The position numbers were made by a program, and so were the translations under genes. A stretch of 64,000 nt of DNA from Phanerodontia chrysosporium. Its lineage: Eukaryota > Basidiomycota > Agaricomycetes > Polyporales > Phanerochaetaceae. Under the pieces are notes generated by a model. It saw only the letters and a list, made by a program, of their open reading frames with translations. It was not told the origin of the DNA and did no database searches. Positions 12,096 to 22,905 of this stretch are shown piece after piece; positions within the stretch are counted from its first letter, which is position 1; each line of letters opens with the position of its first letter. The stretch lies in contig MJGA01000009.1 of assembly GCA_001910725.1 (NCBI GenBank), positions 372,001-436,000 on the forward strand. Reading direction: 5' to 3'.

Positions 12096-13439
12096 GAAGC
12101 CGCGCGTACCCGCCGGCTGCGCAGCAGGCGATGCGCTCGGAGTCGTTGCCGGACGCCACGAAGGGGGCTCGTCCCGGCGTTGCTGGGTGCTTTCGGAGGA
12201 GAAACGCGGCCTGTGCGGGTGTCCGCACAGCAGAAAGGCGGTGGAAAGCGCAGGCTGGTCTCAGCATATCTGGAAAACGTCTCCCAGATGCTGTGAGCCT
12301 TAAAGTCGAGTCCGGCCGTTCGCCCGAAGCTTAGCGGCACTTTGTCAGGGTGAACACGGTTTGCTTACATGTCTATGAAATCCCAAATGGCGTTACCTAT
12401 ACCTCCTGACTAAATACTCTGGAGAGCCCTGACGCCGTCGTCTCCCGCCCGGAAAGTCATATGATAGTAGGTTCTCACGCGGGACTCACTGTCTAACATG
12501 TTGTGTCAGCGCCCTGCTCCCACAGAGGCTTTGTGGGCACTGAGTGACTTCGCTTACGCTCTGCGATCGCCACCTCGTGACAAGGATCGTATTTAAAATG
12601 ACCCTGATCATTGGTGAAATGAAGAGTGTGCCACTGAGGGCGGTTATGGGGGCTCGGAAAGAATGAAGATGCACCGCATACCTTACCTCCGCATCATGCG
12701 CGTGTTGTCCACATGCCCAGTCGCCCGCGCACTCGCACCCGCACCCGACAAGGATGTATGTGAAAGGTCATGATCATTGCGTCTAGAGATAGGATGGGAA
12801 AGACATGACAGGAACATTACGCATCGAGACCCACACCGCTGCAAGCGCAGTCGGCGCCGGACGACAGGGGCTGTGCTAAGTACTTTACAGAAGAATGCCG
12901 GGATGCACACACGGCCTACGCCGCGGCCGACATACACAAGGTGACGATCGAGACAGACAGACAGACAGACAGAAGAGAAGAGAGACTGGACAGGCCGCGA
13001 GAGAAAAAAATGTGGAAAGGTGGGGGATGGGGGGTAGTGTGTGGGGACGCAACATGGTGAAGGGAAAATGTGCGATCGAGCGGGGGATGACGAGTGGATG
13101 CATGTCGTCTACGTGTATGGGGAGGAACAAAAAATGCAGGCGACCGCTGGGAGGGGTTTATGGTAAAGTCCTATCCGAGATAAATCAAGAATAAGAGAAT
13201 CCAGGATGAGAGGAAAAGAAGTATATGTACAGGAGAAGGTAAAATGGGGGATGTGTGGGCTCTCTTTTCCTCCGCGCGGTCGTGAACTTGCCTGTCGTGC
13301 CGGCGTGGATATGCTGGGTGAGGCGATGCGTGATGAGGGATGCTGGACGAACGCGCCGAGATTCTTGCAGTGGTCTATGGGGGCATTGCGATGATGTGTC
13401 TATCTTTTGGCAACCAATCATGAGACGCAGACAAGGGGT
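12096..13439. other. Intergenic with tetranucleotide microsatellite
   Basis: 1.3 kb between the CinA copy 1 start and the GAC1-like stop. No coding signal. Purine-rich G/A tracts around 12990-13250 probably belong to the 3' flank of the phosphatase subunit gene. Confidence 0.45.
12951..12973. repeat. (AGAC)n microsatellite
   Basis: Five to six perfect copies of a 4-base unit (AGAC/GACA), followed by a degenerate AGAAG run. A simple repeat, possibly length-variable. Confidence 0.9.
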
Positions 13440-15950
13440 TTAGTGGACGAACGCGACCGCAGGCTGCGGCGGCGACGAGAAGGCGCCGGCAGCCGTGCCT
13501 GCAGCGATGCTGTGGGGCGTGGGCGTCGTCGACCCGCTGATGGTCGCGACGTCGTCGAAGCTCGACGACCGCGTGGGAGTCGCGATCCGGTAGTCCGCAC
13601 CGAGGTACGGCGACGTCGACAGGAACTCTTCCACGCTTGACGCAGAGTGCGAGCGGTGGAGATCAGGCGAGACGTCAAGCAGCGAGTCCGAGCCCGTGTA
13701 GAAGCAGAACCTGCAAACAGTGTCAGCTGCCTGAAACGACGTCTCGATTAGCGTGACCACGCACCGGTTAAGGAACGCATCGTAGCTGCCCTTGTCGCCG
13801 GGGCTCGGGCTGCGGGGGAAGTGGTCCGGATGGAGTGCCATCGGACCCTCGTACGGGCTGCCGTCCGGACTCGAGCTACGCGAGCTCTCGTCGTTGCTGA
13901 GGCTCGACGGCGTGCTGTCTTCGCTGCCGCCGCTCGGGACCCGCCACATGCGCTGGCCACCAATCATCGCCGGCATATCGTACGCGTCTGTCGTCGAGAT
14001 CGCAGGCACGGACAACTCGGATCCGATGGGCGAGCTGCGTCCGCTACCCGAGGGAGAGCCGGCGGGGGCGCCAGACGGCGACCCAGGTGGGGTCCTGCGG
14101 ACACCTGTCGCGGTCGGCGCAACGCCAAGGTCGAAGTACCCACGCTGATGGTTGCGTGCGGGCTTGCGGGTCATCGCGGGCACAGGTGTGTCCTCAAGGT
14201 CCGAATTCGCGTAGTAAGACCGCACGCCGGACTGCGCCTCAGACTCATCGCCGTCGAAAATGCGTGGGGATCCGCGTGTCAGGGACGCGAATGCGCGCTT
14301 GTCCGCTGAAACTGTGCGCCGAGGGAACTGCGGGAAAGTCGTCGGATACGTGCTCGTCCTGTAGCGGTCGGCCGCAGGAAGCGGCGTCATGTCGTTCGGG
14401 GGAGACCGACGCCAGGGACTCTTGAGGGACGCAGAGAAGTCGTAACGAGACGAGAGAGGCTTGTTCGACTTAAGCGTGAAGCTCTCATCGTCGTCCTCAT
14501 CGTTGTCGGCCTTACCGGAGGTCGGCCCGGGAGGTGACACAGCGCGCGTTCGGGATGTGCGAGAAGTCAAGAAGCCTCCGACCGTAGCGCGTGGTTCGTC
14601 CGCCAAAGCGACCTGTTCGAGCTTGCTCTTGAGATCAGCAATACCCTTGGCAGCATCGTCCGCGACGTTCTTCGGCGGTGCGCGTGGAACCTTCTGGCGG
14701 GAGAAGGTAACCTTGTAGTTCTCGCCGTGGTTGTTGTCCCAAATCTCGCGACCTGCGGAGGAATATCTGACGGCAATGAACATCGTCTTCTCCTCAATCC
14801 GGCTCATCATGTCGTTGAGCCGAATCGTGAACTGGAAGCGGTCGTGAGCGCCGCCGCAGATACTCTCCACGTAGCGAGCGGTGACTTCGCTTGTCGTCTG
14901 CCACCAGTCGAACGTGAACCGCACCGCGACCCACTTCTCGAATGCGAGGTTCCGCACCCGGATATGGCCATTGACGCTCAAGCCGTCCTCGCTCAGCTCC
15001 AGCTTCTCCAGCTTCACATCCGTCCACTCCCTCTCCTGATCACTCTCTTCGCGCAATCCATTCACCTGAATCTGCAACTTGCCCTTCTTCTCCTCGTCTG
15101 CTCCGTAGATGAACGCTGGGAAATCGCTCTCGGTACCACTCGTGTCGTCCGTAGGGCTGCCGTCGCGGCTGACAGCTGCGGGCTTCTGTTCTGCAAGGAA
15201 CAGCTTGACGTGCTCGAGCTGCGTGTCAAAGTGTACGCTCTTGATGTGCGTGGGCGTGCTCGGCTCGCTCTTGCTGCTCATGGGTCCGGTGACGACGCTG
15301 AGGTCGCCACGAACGATGGGACGACGCGACTTCAGAGACGACTTCAGAGGCTCGCCAGACTTTTTGCGTCCCAGAGATGCCATGTTGACAGAGACCGAGC
15401 GTGGTGGCAGCGTCTCTGCTTTGGGGTTGAGCGTGGACAATGGCGCGATACCGGGCCTTGGCTTTGGGGCAAACAAAGTTGTCGTTGCGCGAGGGGTGAC
15501 TTCCGTGGTTGGGAATGGCACGGTAGTCTCATCGTCGCTGGCTGCCAGCGAAGCAGGGATAGGAGTCGACTGCTCTGGGGGAACCATGGAGGGGATCGGA
15601 GCGCGCTGGTAGCCACGCGGGCGTCGAGGCTTGGGTGCAGCCATCTCTACATAGGTATCTGAGCCACTGCCGCTGCCGCTAGAAGCACCCGACGTAGACG
15701 TCGAAGCAACCGGCTGGGCCGCCGAGGTGTTTGGCGGCGATGGAGGCTGTACTACGACCTTGGCGGGCATAGTCGGTCGGCTTGGTGTGGTGAAAGTCGT
15801 TGAGGCGGGAGCCGACCAGGACGCGGTACGTGTATGCGACGTCCTCCTAGGAATGTGGGGGAGAGCCTGACCAGCACGGTTCGCATGTCGGAAAGAGTGA
15901 TCCATGTAGGTCGAGTGCGTTGTGGTTGAGTAGGTGCAGACAGTGGTCAT
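13440..15950 (-). CDS. Protein phosphatase 1 regulatory subunit with CBM21 domain (GAC1-like)
   Basis: Targets PP1 to glycogen-metabolism substrates in yeast (GAC1/PIG family). The RVxF-type PP1 docking site is KSVHFDTQLEHVKLF (about residues 238-252). The CBM21 domain lies near residues 330-430: VKLEKLELSEDGLSVNGHIR, VRNLAFEKWVAVRFTFDWWQ, then FQFTIRLND and MFIAVRYSS...IWDNNHGENYKV, with the family WDNN-x-x-x-NY motif intact. The remaining C-terminal half is Ser/Pro-rich and looks disordered. Near the 3' end a 54-nt intron (13711-13764, GTGCGT...TTGCAG) probably separates FLNR from FCFYTGSDSLLD; it is a multiple of three and stop-free, so the uninterrupted 836-residue ORF is also possible. 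The start is uncertain: MPAKVVVQPPSPP, about 60 residues in, is an alternative. Confidence 0.82.
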   Translation of the reverse strand: MTTVCTYSTTTHSTYMDHSFRHANRAGQALPHIPRRTSHTRTASWSAPASTTFTTPSRPTMPAKVVVQPPSPPNTSAAQPVASTSTSGASSGSGSGSDTYVEMAAPKPRRPRGYQRAPIPSMVPPEQSTPIPASLAASDDETTVPFPTTEVTPRATTTLFAPKPRPGIAPLSTLNPKAETLPPRSVSVNMASLGRKKSGEPLKSSLKSRRPIVRGDLSVVTGPMSSKSEPSTPTHIKSVHFDTQLEHVKLFLAEQKPAAVSRDGSPTDDTSGTESDFPAFIYGADEEKKGKLQIQVNGLREESDQEREWTDVKLEKLELSEDGLSVNGHIRVRNLAFEKWVAVRFTFDWWQTTSEVTARYVESICGGAHDRFQFTIRLNDMMSRIEEKTMFIAVRYSSAGREIWDNNHGENYKVTFSRQKVPRAPPKNVADDAAKGIADLKSKLEQVALADEPRATVGGFLTSRTSRTRAVSPPGPTSGKADNDEDDDESFTLKSNKPLSSRYDFSASLKSPWRRSPPNDMTPLPAADRYRTSTYPTTFPQFPRRTVSADKRAFASLTRGSPRIFDGDESEAQSGVRSYYANSDLEDTPVPAMTRKPARNHQRGYFDLGVAPTATGVRRTPPGSPSGAPAGSPSGSGRSSPIGSELSVPAISTTDAYDMPAMIGGQRMWRVPSGGSEDSTPSSLSNDESSRSSSPDGSPYEGPMALHPDHFPRSPSPGDKGSYDAFLNRCVVTLIETSFQAADTVCRFCFYTGSDSLLDVSPDLHRSHSASSVEEFLSTSPYLGADYRIATPTRSSSFDDVATISGSTTPTPHSIAAGTAAGAFSSPPQPAVAFVH

Positions 15951-18900
15951 AAGGATCCGGGTCTGGGGAAGAGAGACACGGAACAGGGTCAGCCGATGTC
16001 GTGGCGGAGAGACTTTGACGGTGGGGTGAGACCCGGGTGTCGTTTATGGTATAACTCACAGTCGTGAATGACGTCGTAATGTCCTAGAAGAATGATGAAG
16101 GTCGGACAAAGGTACTGGTCGTCAGAAGGTGAGAAGGAACAAAGCACAGAACGAGTCTGTGTGCCGCAGGTCGGGGTGTCGCGAGACGAACCGCACCGAA
16201 AGGGCTGGAAGAGGAAGCTGACCGCGGCGGCTAGAGCGAGAGGTGAGACTGGGCAACGCGACGAAAAGACGAGAAGAGGACGAACCGCTTAGAGGGGTGA
16301 AGAGGAAGAGGGAACCGACGGACGAGGAGGCTGAGACGATGCGATGGAGACTATCTCGGTTATGAAACGAATCTGAACCAAATAGGAGGCGGGCATGTGT
16401 CAGTGGATCAGCGGAGGCTGTTCTAGAGTGGGCGGGCCTACCTCGACGGATGGAGCGTTAGGGACCACGCTGTGCTCGTCGCCGTCGCCGTCGTCGCCGG
16501 GTGGGGGGAAGGTGAAGGTTGGAGGAAAGGAATGGGTGGGAGGAGAAAAAGCTGGCAGGGTGGCGCCGAGCTGAGATATGCGAACGCGAGCTTCGCTTGT
16601 TCGCCCGGGGTCCCAGATAAGCCACCAGGCGCCCGTGTCTAAAATCCAGATCCCGGCAAGATTCAAGCTCAGCGCACCCAGGCGAACCAAGCCCGTTCAT
16701 CCCAATAAGGCAGCTCCCCTAATCGATCGAACCGTTCCGCGTCTCGGCCTGCCTCTCCCACCGCCTCCTGACAACGATCTCGACGGTCTGGACACCGACG
16801 ACGACGACTTTCTGCCTGAGCTAGACGGCCCCGACGACCTCCGTGCGACCATGTCCCTGTGACATCCCATCTACCCTACTCTCTCGCCGTTTGAACGGAA
16901 TTAGCAAATTGCCCACTCCACCGCCTGCGCACGGTCCAACCATCCGCAATTCCACAGAAACGTGCGACATCTCTCACTCGTTGTCGCACTGATGTGTCCA
17001 TCATCCCTTGCGGCTTGCGGCAATCCCGGTCTCCTGATCGGTCTCTTGGCCAGTGGTTCTTTCTCCGCCTTCTACTCCGTCCTGCCTGCGGTCGGACAGT
17101 TTGCTACCTCTCGTGGTTATCTACAACTCTCATGCTATTCCTGGCTAAGCGTGCAATGTTGATGACACCTGCATCGAGGCCGCGAAGGTACGCACAGAGT
17201 CTTCGAAGTTTCCACTCTTGCGTATTCATCACTCTTAGCACTACTTTCGATGACCAACGTCTTCTCAAAGCGCTCCGAGGGCTGGCGACGAGCCTTACCT
17301 GAGCTGCATTACTAACAGTTCTCGTACCACCGCCGAGCTGCGAACCTGCAATTGGGGACTGCAATTGCGGCCGCAAATGGCATCCGCAAACTCTACACCG
17401 CCTCCATCACGCAGTCTGATATTCCGCGCGCAAGAGAAACACCATTCCTGTCACTACCGGGCCATCCTTCGCAATTTGTCGTCAGAACAAAACGAAGGCG
17501 CAACCCCGTCCCTGACCGCACTATCTCTCCTGACTGGGCTCCCACTCCTAGGCGCTCGTCGTCGATCGCTGCTTGTCTAGGAGTCACCCCGCGAGCTGCG
17601 CCCGCCCTCGGAGGCAGATCGCGCGACAATTTTTCGCGAACCTGGCGCCACAACGAAGACTGTGCTGAGGAAGCCCAGGACTTGGTCGACGCGACGATTT
17701 CCCCCCTAACACGTAAGATGTACGAGACCCGTGCTTTGAGGCACACGCAAAGCGTTCGACGTCGCACTACGAAAAGTTTGTGTGCTCCACTTGGCCCACC
17801 GTCCGCTGCGCCAATCACCCGACGGCCTCCTGCCGCTTCGGTTCGAAGCTTCCGCGTGCGCCGTGTTGCCTGACTGAGATGCGCTGCCCACGGGTGCGAG
17901 AACAGGGTGAGCGTAACCTTGTTATCTGAATCGTATCTCTATTGCATCTCATCCCTATTCCGAATAGCTGCGATTGGTCGCGATAGCCTTTTCCTTACGT
18001 GTGCCGCGACTCCCGAGGCTGTCCCTCGCGGTTGAACGTGGAGCGTCGCAGAGCGCGCTCGGCTTTTCGGGAAGACCAAACTTCGGGCTGCTGCTGCAAG
18101 CTGCAGCGCAGGGGCGCACGTACCGCGTCGCAGAGCGCACGTCGGCGTCATACCGCACTGGCGCTGCCCCGACCGCGGCCGACGCCAGCCCCGGCTAGTG
18201 CTGTGTTTCCTGTGCCAGGCCCAGGCCCGACGCGTTCTCGGCTGCTGCCACGCGTCGCGACGTCGTCAGCTGCGACACAGCGACGTCAGCAGTGGCAGCG
18301 CATTACAGTCAGTGTCTTTCTTATCAGTCGTCCTTCTTCTGACCCACACTCATCAGACTGGACTTGCTAGAATCTCGAGCGTGTGTCGTAGTGTACGTAC
18401 AGGCATGGACTGGCCCCCGAGCGCACTCATTTCGTCCTTTCCACCCCAGGCCCGACGTGGCCTCTCGAAAGCGAGCGACGCTCCTTCTTTGGCCGCGGAC
18501 TTTTACGTACGTTAATTCCGGGTCCTCTGCAGGTCCTACCTCTTCGACATACGAACCATTTGCTTCCGCGGGCAATTTTTATCTTATCTACCCTTTTCAT
18601 TTTGCAAGCGCCAGAGATAACCGTGAGATCTGATGCCATCACATCGCCAGATTTCCATCTTTCACGGCGCCCATAACCGAGCGGAAGAACCAGCGCGGTG
18701 TCCAGGAACACGCATGAACGAAACCCGCAAAATTGCTCAGAATAACGCCAGCACATCGTCCAGCGCGGGTCTAAGCGGGTCTGTGCACCGAACGTGTTGC
18801 GTCCCCGTGAGCTGCCCTAGTCCAACACGCGTTCTGTGGGGGCGGATGGCGGGGCAGGCGAGCACGCAGCTGCTGCCTGCCTCGAGGCAGGGGGTCAGGG

Positions 18901-20866
18901 CCCATGCATGATCTACACCGCGGGCGACGATCCTCAGGCCCCCGCGGAGACGCTTCTGCGGCGATCTCGCACACGCGCACGCGCACACACAACGAGGCGC
19001 GGCCCGGCGGGGCGTCCGCACGCGCCCTCCATTCGCAGACTGTCGCTGCCCCAGGCCGCTCCGCGCTGCGAGCCCCCGGCCGCGCCTAGCGCTGCGCTGC
19101 GCCACGCGTGCTGCACGCGCGCAAGCGAGGGGATGACCTCATAGCCAACCGCGCCGCGCGCATTTTTCAGCGGAATATCTGACCGCCTGCGGTGTGCGGC
19201 GCCGCCATTCTGATGGTCCAGCACCAGCACGCCCCTTTGGGGCCCCGTCTTTCCCCCGGGGCTGCGGGCCCGTGCAATTTACAGCTCGCCGATGCCCCCC
19301 ACGGTGTCGAGGCGAGCATTAGCGCGAGGCGAACCGAACCGCGCCCCACACGCGTGCGGAGGGTCTGACTGTCATCCCGCGTATCACGCTCTGGCCGGGG
19401 CGTGGTGGGTGTCATGACACGGCAGGTAAGACCTCGCTCTGTCATATGGCCAGTCTCCGGTGCTAAATTATCTGATTCTCGCGAAACGTGTCTTCGCAGG
19501 TGCTCCGTATGTCTTGGGATGCGAGCTATCGACGCTTTGTCAAGAGCAGCCTGTAGACGTTTCGCGTATATTCGGTGACATAAGCTACCGCCCGTTGAAC
19601 ATCCACGGAAAAATGCAAGCGTTTGTCGCAGAAGCGACCGACCGTACCGTCTCTTGCTCAATGATCTCCGGCCAAGTGAGTGAACGGATGCTATGCCACA
19701 GGAACTGATACGCTGACGCTCTATGAGCTCATCTGTAGCTGTGCAGCTGGTAATCCGATGTCCGGAGGGATCGCGCACGTCCTGAAGGTGAGAATTGACA
19801 TAGGACATCGCCCATCGATGACGGCATGACTAGGGTTCTGCTTCTGCTTCTCAGCATTGACCTACCGCAGCCGATGATGCAGGCAAGTTCTCGAACTCGG
19901 GGGCACGACATAAGCATCAGGGCTCGCATAGCCACAAGTGCACTGCATGAGTACGCACACGATACATTACACCGCTAAGCTAATGTATTGTCCTCGCTTG
20001 TTGCTGCGAATGGATGCAGTCTTTGACCATTTACGTCTGGCGAACATCGTCGGGTCATCGTCGGTGTCGAGTCTCGGCTGTTGTTCGAGAATGGTCGCTT
20101 GCCGTGCATACTTACCAGACATATTTGAGCAAGATAACCGCTAGCGTGTCATTGGAGCCACTGGAATCAGTCTCAGCTCTCGCAAGTAAGACATGCAAAT
20201 ACTGCGAAGTTGAAGGTGGCTCGACTTGCGTGATCAACCCAACGCCACGAAGGTGCCAACAAGCGCCTTACGCGCTTGGTGCAAGTCCCTTTCTGAGTTT
20301 TGCTCAAAATACCACATCCTTTAATCCCTACATATCTTCCTAGCCCAATTTCCGACACAAATGCTTCTAAGAAATCTTGATGTTGGCCAAGATCGGTAAC
20401 AATGCACAGTGGAGAGCGAGGGCGGCACCGTGAAGACAAACGACTGCAAGTACTCGACCTCGTTGAACGTGGGACCATTCTCAGTATTCGAGGGGTTTTT
20501 GCACGCTGCTGTCACCTGGCTTAACCTCTATCACTCGCGAACCATGGGACGTTATTCATCGGAGGGGAGAAATATTGAAACTTGGTGGGACGTGCTGGTA
20601 TGACGAGGGTGTCAGGTGCGTATCGCTATGTCTCCAACTGTATCCCTGACCAGGATCTCGCGAACAGAGTCAACGCAGGTATGCATTCTAGCGTAGCACA
20701 GTGCACTGTACGTCGTCACGATGGCAGTTTGCCCACATGTGCGCAGACAACAATGGATTTCGCGTCTGGCGAACAATATGCAATGCAACAAGACAACTCT
20801 AATCTGGGCACGAAACGACGACATCGTATCTTAACCTTCTCTGCCAGTTTTCGCGATACGAGCATT
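15951..20866. other. 4.9 kb stretch without a convincing gene
   Basis: The longest gene-poor block. The left part (15951-16600) should hold the promoter and 5' UTR of the GAC1-like gene. 18.7-19.4 kb is strongly GC-rich, with alternating pyrimidine-purine CGCACACGCG text near 18970; ORFs there exist on all frames, as expected from base composition, and are not called. The 17.3-17.9 kb ORFs (141-173 aa) are Arg/Ser-rich without motifs. The region lies between the two CinA paralogues. Confidence 0.4.
16578..16862 (+). CDS. Doubtful small ORF with acidic tail
   Basis: A 94-codon frame whose last third is NDLDGLDTDDDDFLPELDGP, a coherent acidic sequence. It starts opposite the 5' flank of the GAC1-like gene and has a methionine start, but there is no recognisable family, signal or splice-supported extension. 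It could be a short gene or the end of a longer spliced one; kept only as a weak candidate. Confidence 0.2.
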   Translation: MRTRASLVRPGSQISHQAPVSKIQIPARFKLSAPRRTKPVHPNKAAPLIDRTVPRLGLPLPPPPDNDLDGLDTDDDDFLPELDGPDDLRATMSL

Positions 20867-21641
20867 CTACAAGGCCATTTTTCGTTGCGTAACTTCACCT
20901 GTCAGTACTTCTAGGAAGAACTTTAGCGCCTCCTCTGCGAAGAGCACCATGTTTGCCTGTCTGTCGTTCGTCCCAGTTTTGATCTCCTTGCTCACGACAC
21001 CATCTGGAGTAGCGATCGCAAGGGCGACATATCCACTGAAGTACCCGGTATCAGTGTTCATGCATTGACACGAGAAAGGGAGGCCTACGGGGTCTGCGTC
21101 GGCGCCGCAGTCGGCCCAGCAGTGCCTGACTCGCTGATAGCATATGTGGCATTCAGCTTCTCGCGCGTGTTCGTCGCCAGCTTCTCGACTATTGCTGGAG
21201 TTGGACCCCTTGCACCACTGCGCTCAGCGCCCGACATCAACCACGCAGAGCGCTGCTCACTTGTACCCGACGAAATCGTCCTGTGTGAACCCGCAGAACG
21301 CGACGCGCGATGCGAGCGTGTAGACTGTCAGGCCACCCGCGTAGTACGCGCTCGCGCCGGGGACGGACAAGAGCGCGGAAGAGATGAGGCCGCCCGCGGC
21401 CGTCTCGGCGACGCACACAGTCTGCTTGCGCTCGGTGAGGAGGGCTGCGATCTGGGTGAGGTAGGGGGCGAGCGTGGGCGGCGGGAACGTCGGTGCGGAG
21501 GTCATCGTGGGTGTAGACGAAGGTGCGCCTGGCGCTGCACGCTGACCGAAGGCCCGCTGCGGCTGCTGACTGAGCATCTGAGATGACGTCTTCGGCTGTT
21601 GCCGGACGCCACGAAGGTACGTCTTGTGGCACGGGATGCAT
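20867..21641 (-). CDS. CinA C-terminal-domain protein (nicotinamide-nucleotide amidase type), copy 2
   Basis: Paralogue of the gene at 11410-12095 with the same exon plan. It encodes TVCVAETAAGGLISSALL, SVPGASAYYAGGLTVYT, a middle exon GPTPAIVEKLATNTREKLN...SESGTAGPTAAPTQ and a last exon GYVALAIATPDGVVSKEIK...EALKFFLEVLTGEV. Both introns join in frame. Its 3' end is extended by QRKMAL compared with copy 1. An ATG at 21641 opens MHPVPQDVPSWRPATAED, which shares PSWRPAT with copy 1 but lies in a different frame from the domain; one missing base around the GGG at 21552-21562 would reconcile them. Otherwise the protein starts at MLSQQPQRAF (about 21577) or MTSAPTF. Confidence 0.8.
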
Positions 21642-21717
21642 ACACAGAGCGTCCAGCTGAACAAAATAGCATCACGGCGCTACAGATATCTTGACCTTCT
21701 CGGGAGAGTAGTAAGTA

Positions 21718-22151
21718 CTATCTAAGCTCAACCGGGCCCCAAATGTCTTCTTCGGTATAGGGAGGCCAGGGAGATCCTTCTACGATAGTTTCAAACGATC
21801 CTTTAGCTCTGATATCCTCGAGGTCATCAACGGACACATGTTCCACATGTTTGATCTGTATGCACGTTTCACCGTGTCTGTCTCGGCCAAAACCACCTGC
21901 CGTGCATATGAGTCTGCACATGCCGTTCTCCTTGTGGCCTTTTACTTGACAAACGGCAACAAGCAGCACGCTATCCGAGTATGAGAGTCAGCACACGTAG
22001 CTGCAGCTGAGCAGGTTTCTTACATGTCACTGTAGGCCGGTGCATTTGTGACATACATCCGCCATATCCTTTCGATTTCAGGGCACTTTTCTTGGATGCC
22101 TCTCCAATAGGCGACCTTGTATAATTCTGATGCTTCTTCACTAAGGGCCAT
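21718..22151 (-). CDS. Small unknown protein
   Basis: Two exons: MALSEEASELYKVAYWRGIQ... then an intron of 51 nt (GTAAGAAACC to CGGATAG, about 21970-22020) joins PAYSDI to VLLVAVCQVKGHKENG, and the protein ends EEDIWGPVELR. Total about 128 residues. Start at 22151 is supported by a TATA box 66 bp upstream. No signal peptide, membrane segment or known family recognised. It lies 76 bp from the CinA copy 2 start, on the same strand. Confidence 0.55.
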
Positions 22152-22216
22152 GGTTCGTAAACTCGGGGTAGGAGAGGAGGTGTTCGAATTTCCGTGAAAT
22201 ACGAACCTCCCTAGCC

Positions 22217-22224
22217 TTTATATA
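22217..22224 (-). promoter_or_regulatory. TATA box (TATATAAA)
   Basis: Reads TATATAAAGG on the minus strand, 66 bp upstream of the ATG at 22151; spacing fits a fungal core promoter. Confidence 0.6.
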
Positions 22225-22495
22225 CGCAGATGGCTGCCGGCACAAGAGACCTTGGTTCATTGAGTTACAGAGAAACGCCACAGCGCTGCGCAGTGGACAA
22301 AGCCTTGAACAGAGCCGACCGCTCATTGGCGCCACACATCTATTGATTTTCGTCAAACTACGGTACCATTGCGGTGGCCGATCGTACGCCACTCATCAGA
22401 CGCAGTCGCCCTGTCATGATGGTTCGAACTATCGTAAATCATACAGAAATTACATACAGCACATAGTCATTACAGCCGAAAGCATCGTAACATAT

Positions 22496-22905
22496 TCAGG
22501 GCTTGGCAAACTGAGAGTAGACCAGCGGCGCAGCTACCGTCCAGGATGTCTGCGATCCAGACGGCATGTCGCTGAAGAAGTCGGCGCGCGTCAGGTAGCG
22601 CCGCTTCCGGAGCTGGTAGCTGCCGCTGTCGAGGTAGTGCGGGAACGAGCCAAAGACAACACAGCCAAAGAACGCCGCGGGCGCGGCCTCGAACTCGTGG
22701 GCCACAAGGTACACAACACTAGAGAAGGTTGGTCAGCGGCGCTGCGAGGACGGTCCGAGCGTGCGGCTCACTTGTGCGAGTTGGGATCGGCCCAGATCTG
22801 CTCGATCTTCCAGAGACCGAGCTCCTCCAGCGGCCTGCGCAGAGCTTCAATGAACTCTGTGGCGCTCACGGAGCGCATGTCGGGGATGTTGAGCACGAAC
22901 GCCAT
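22496..22905 (-). CDS. Small unknown protein
   Basis: Two exons. Exon 1 encodes MAFVLNIPDMRSVSATEFIE, continuing to EQIWADPNSH; the intron (GTGAGCCGCA...TTCTCTAG, about 22713-22765) joins to NVVYLVAHEFEAAPAAFFGC and the protein ends VAAPLVYSQFAKP. About 116 residues, no transmembrane helix of clear length, no family recognised. The regular codon use and clean splice suggest a real gene. A TATATA element lies about 83 bp upstream. Confidence 0.6.

Noticed and set aside
14727..15662. 311-codon ORF on the plus strand
   Set aside because: Antisense shadow of the GAC1-like CBM21 gene.
18700..19400. Several overlapping ORFs in a GC-rich segment
   Set aside because: Open frames on nearly all six phases reflect low stop-codon frequency in GC-rich DNA; no motif or splice pattern favours any.
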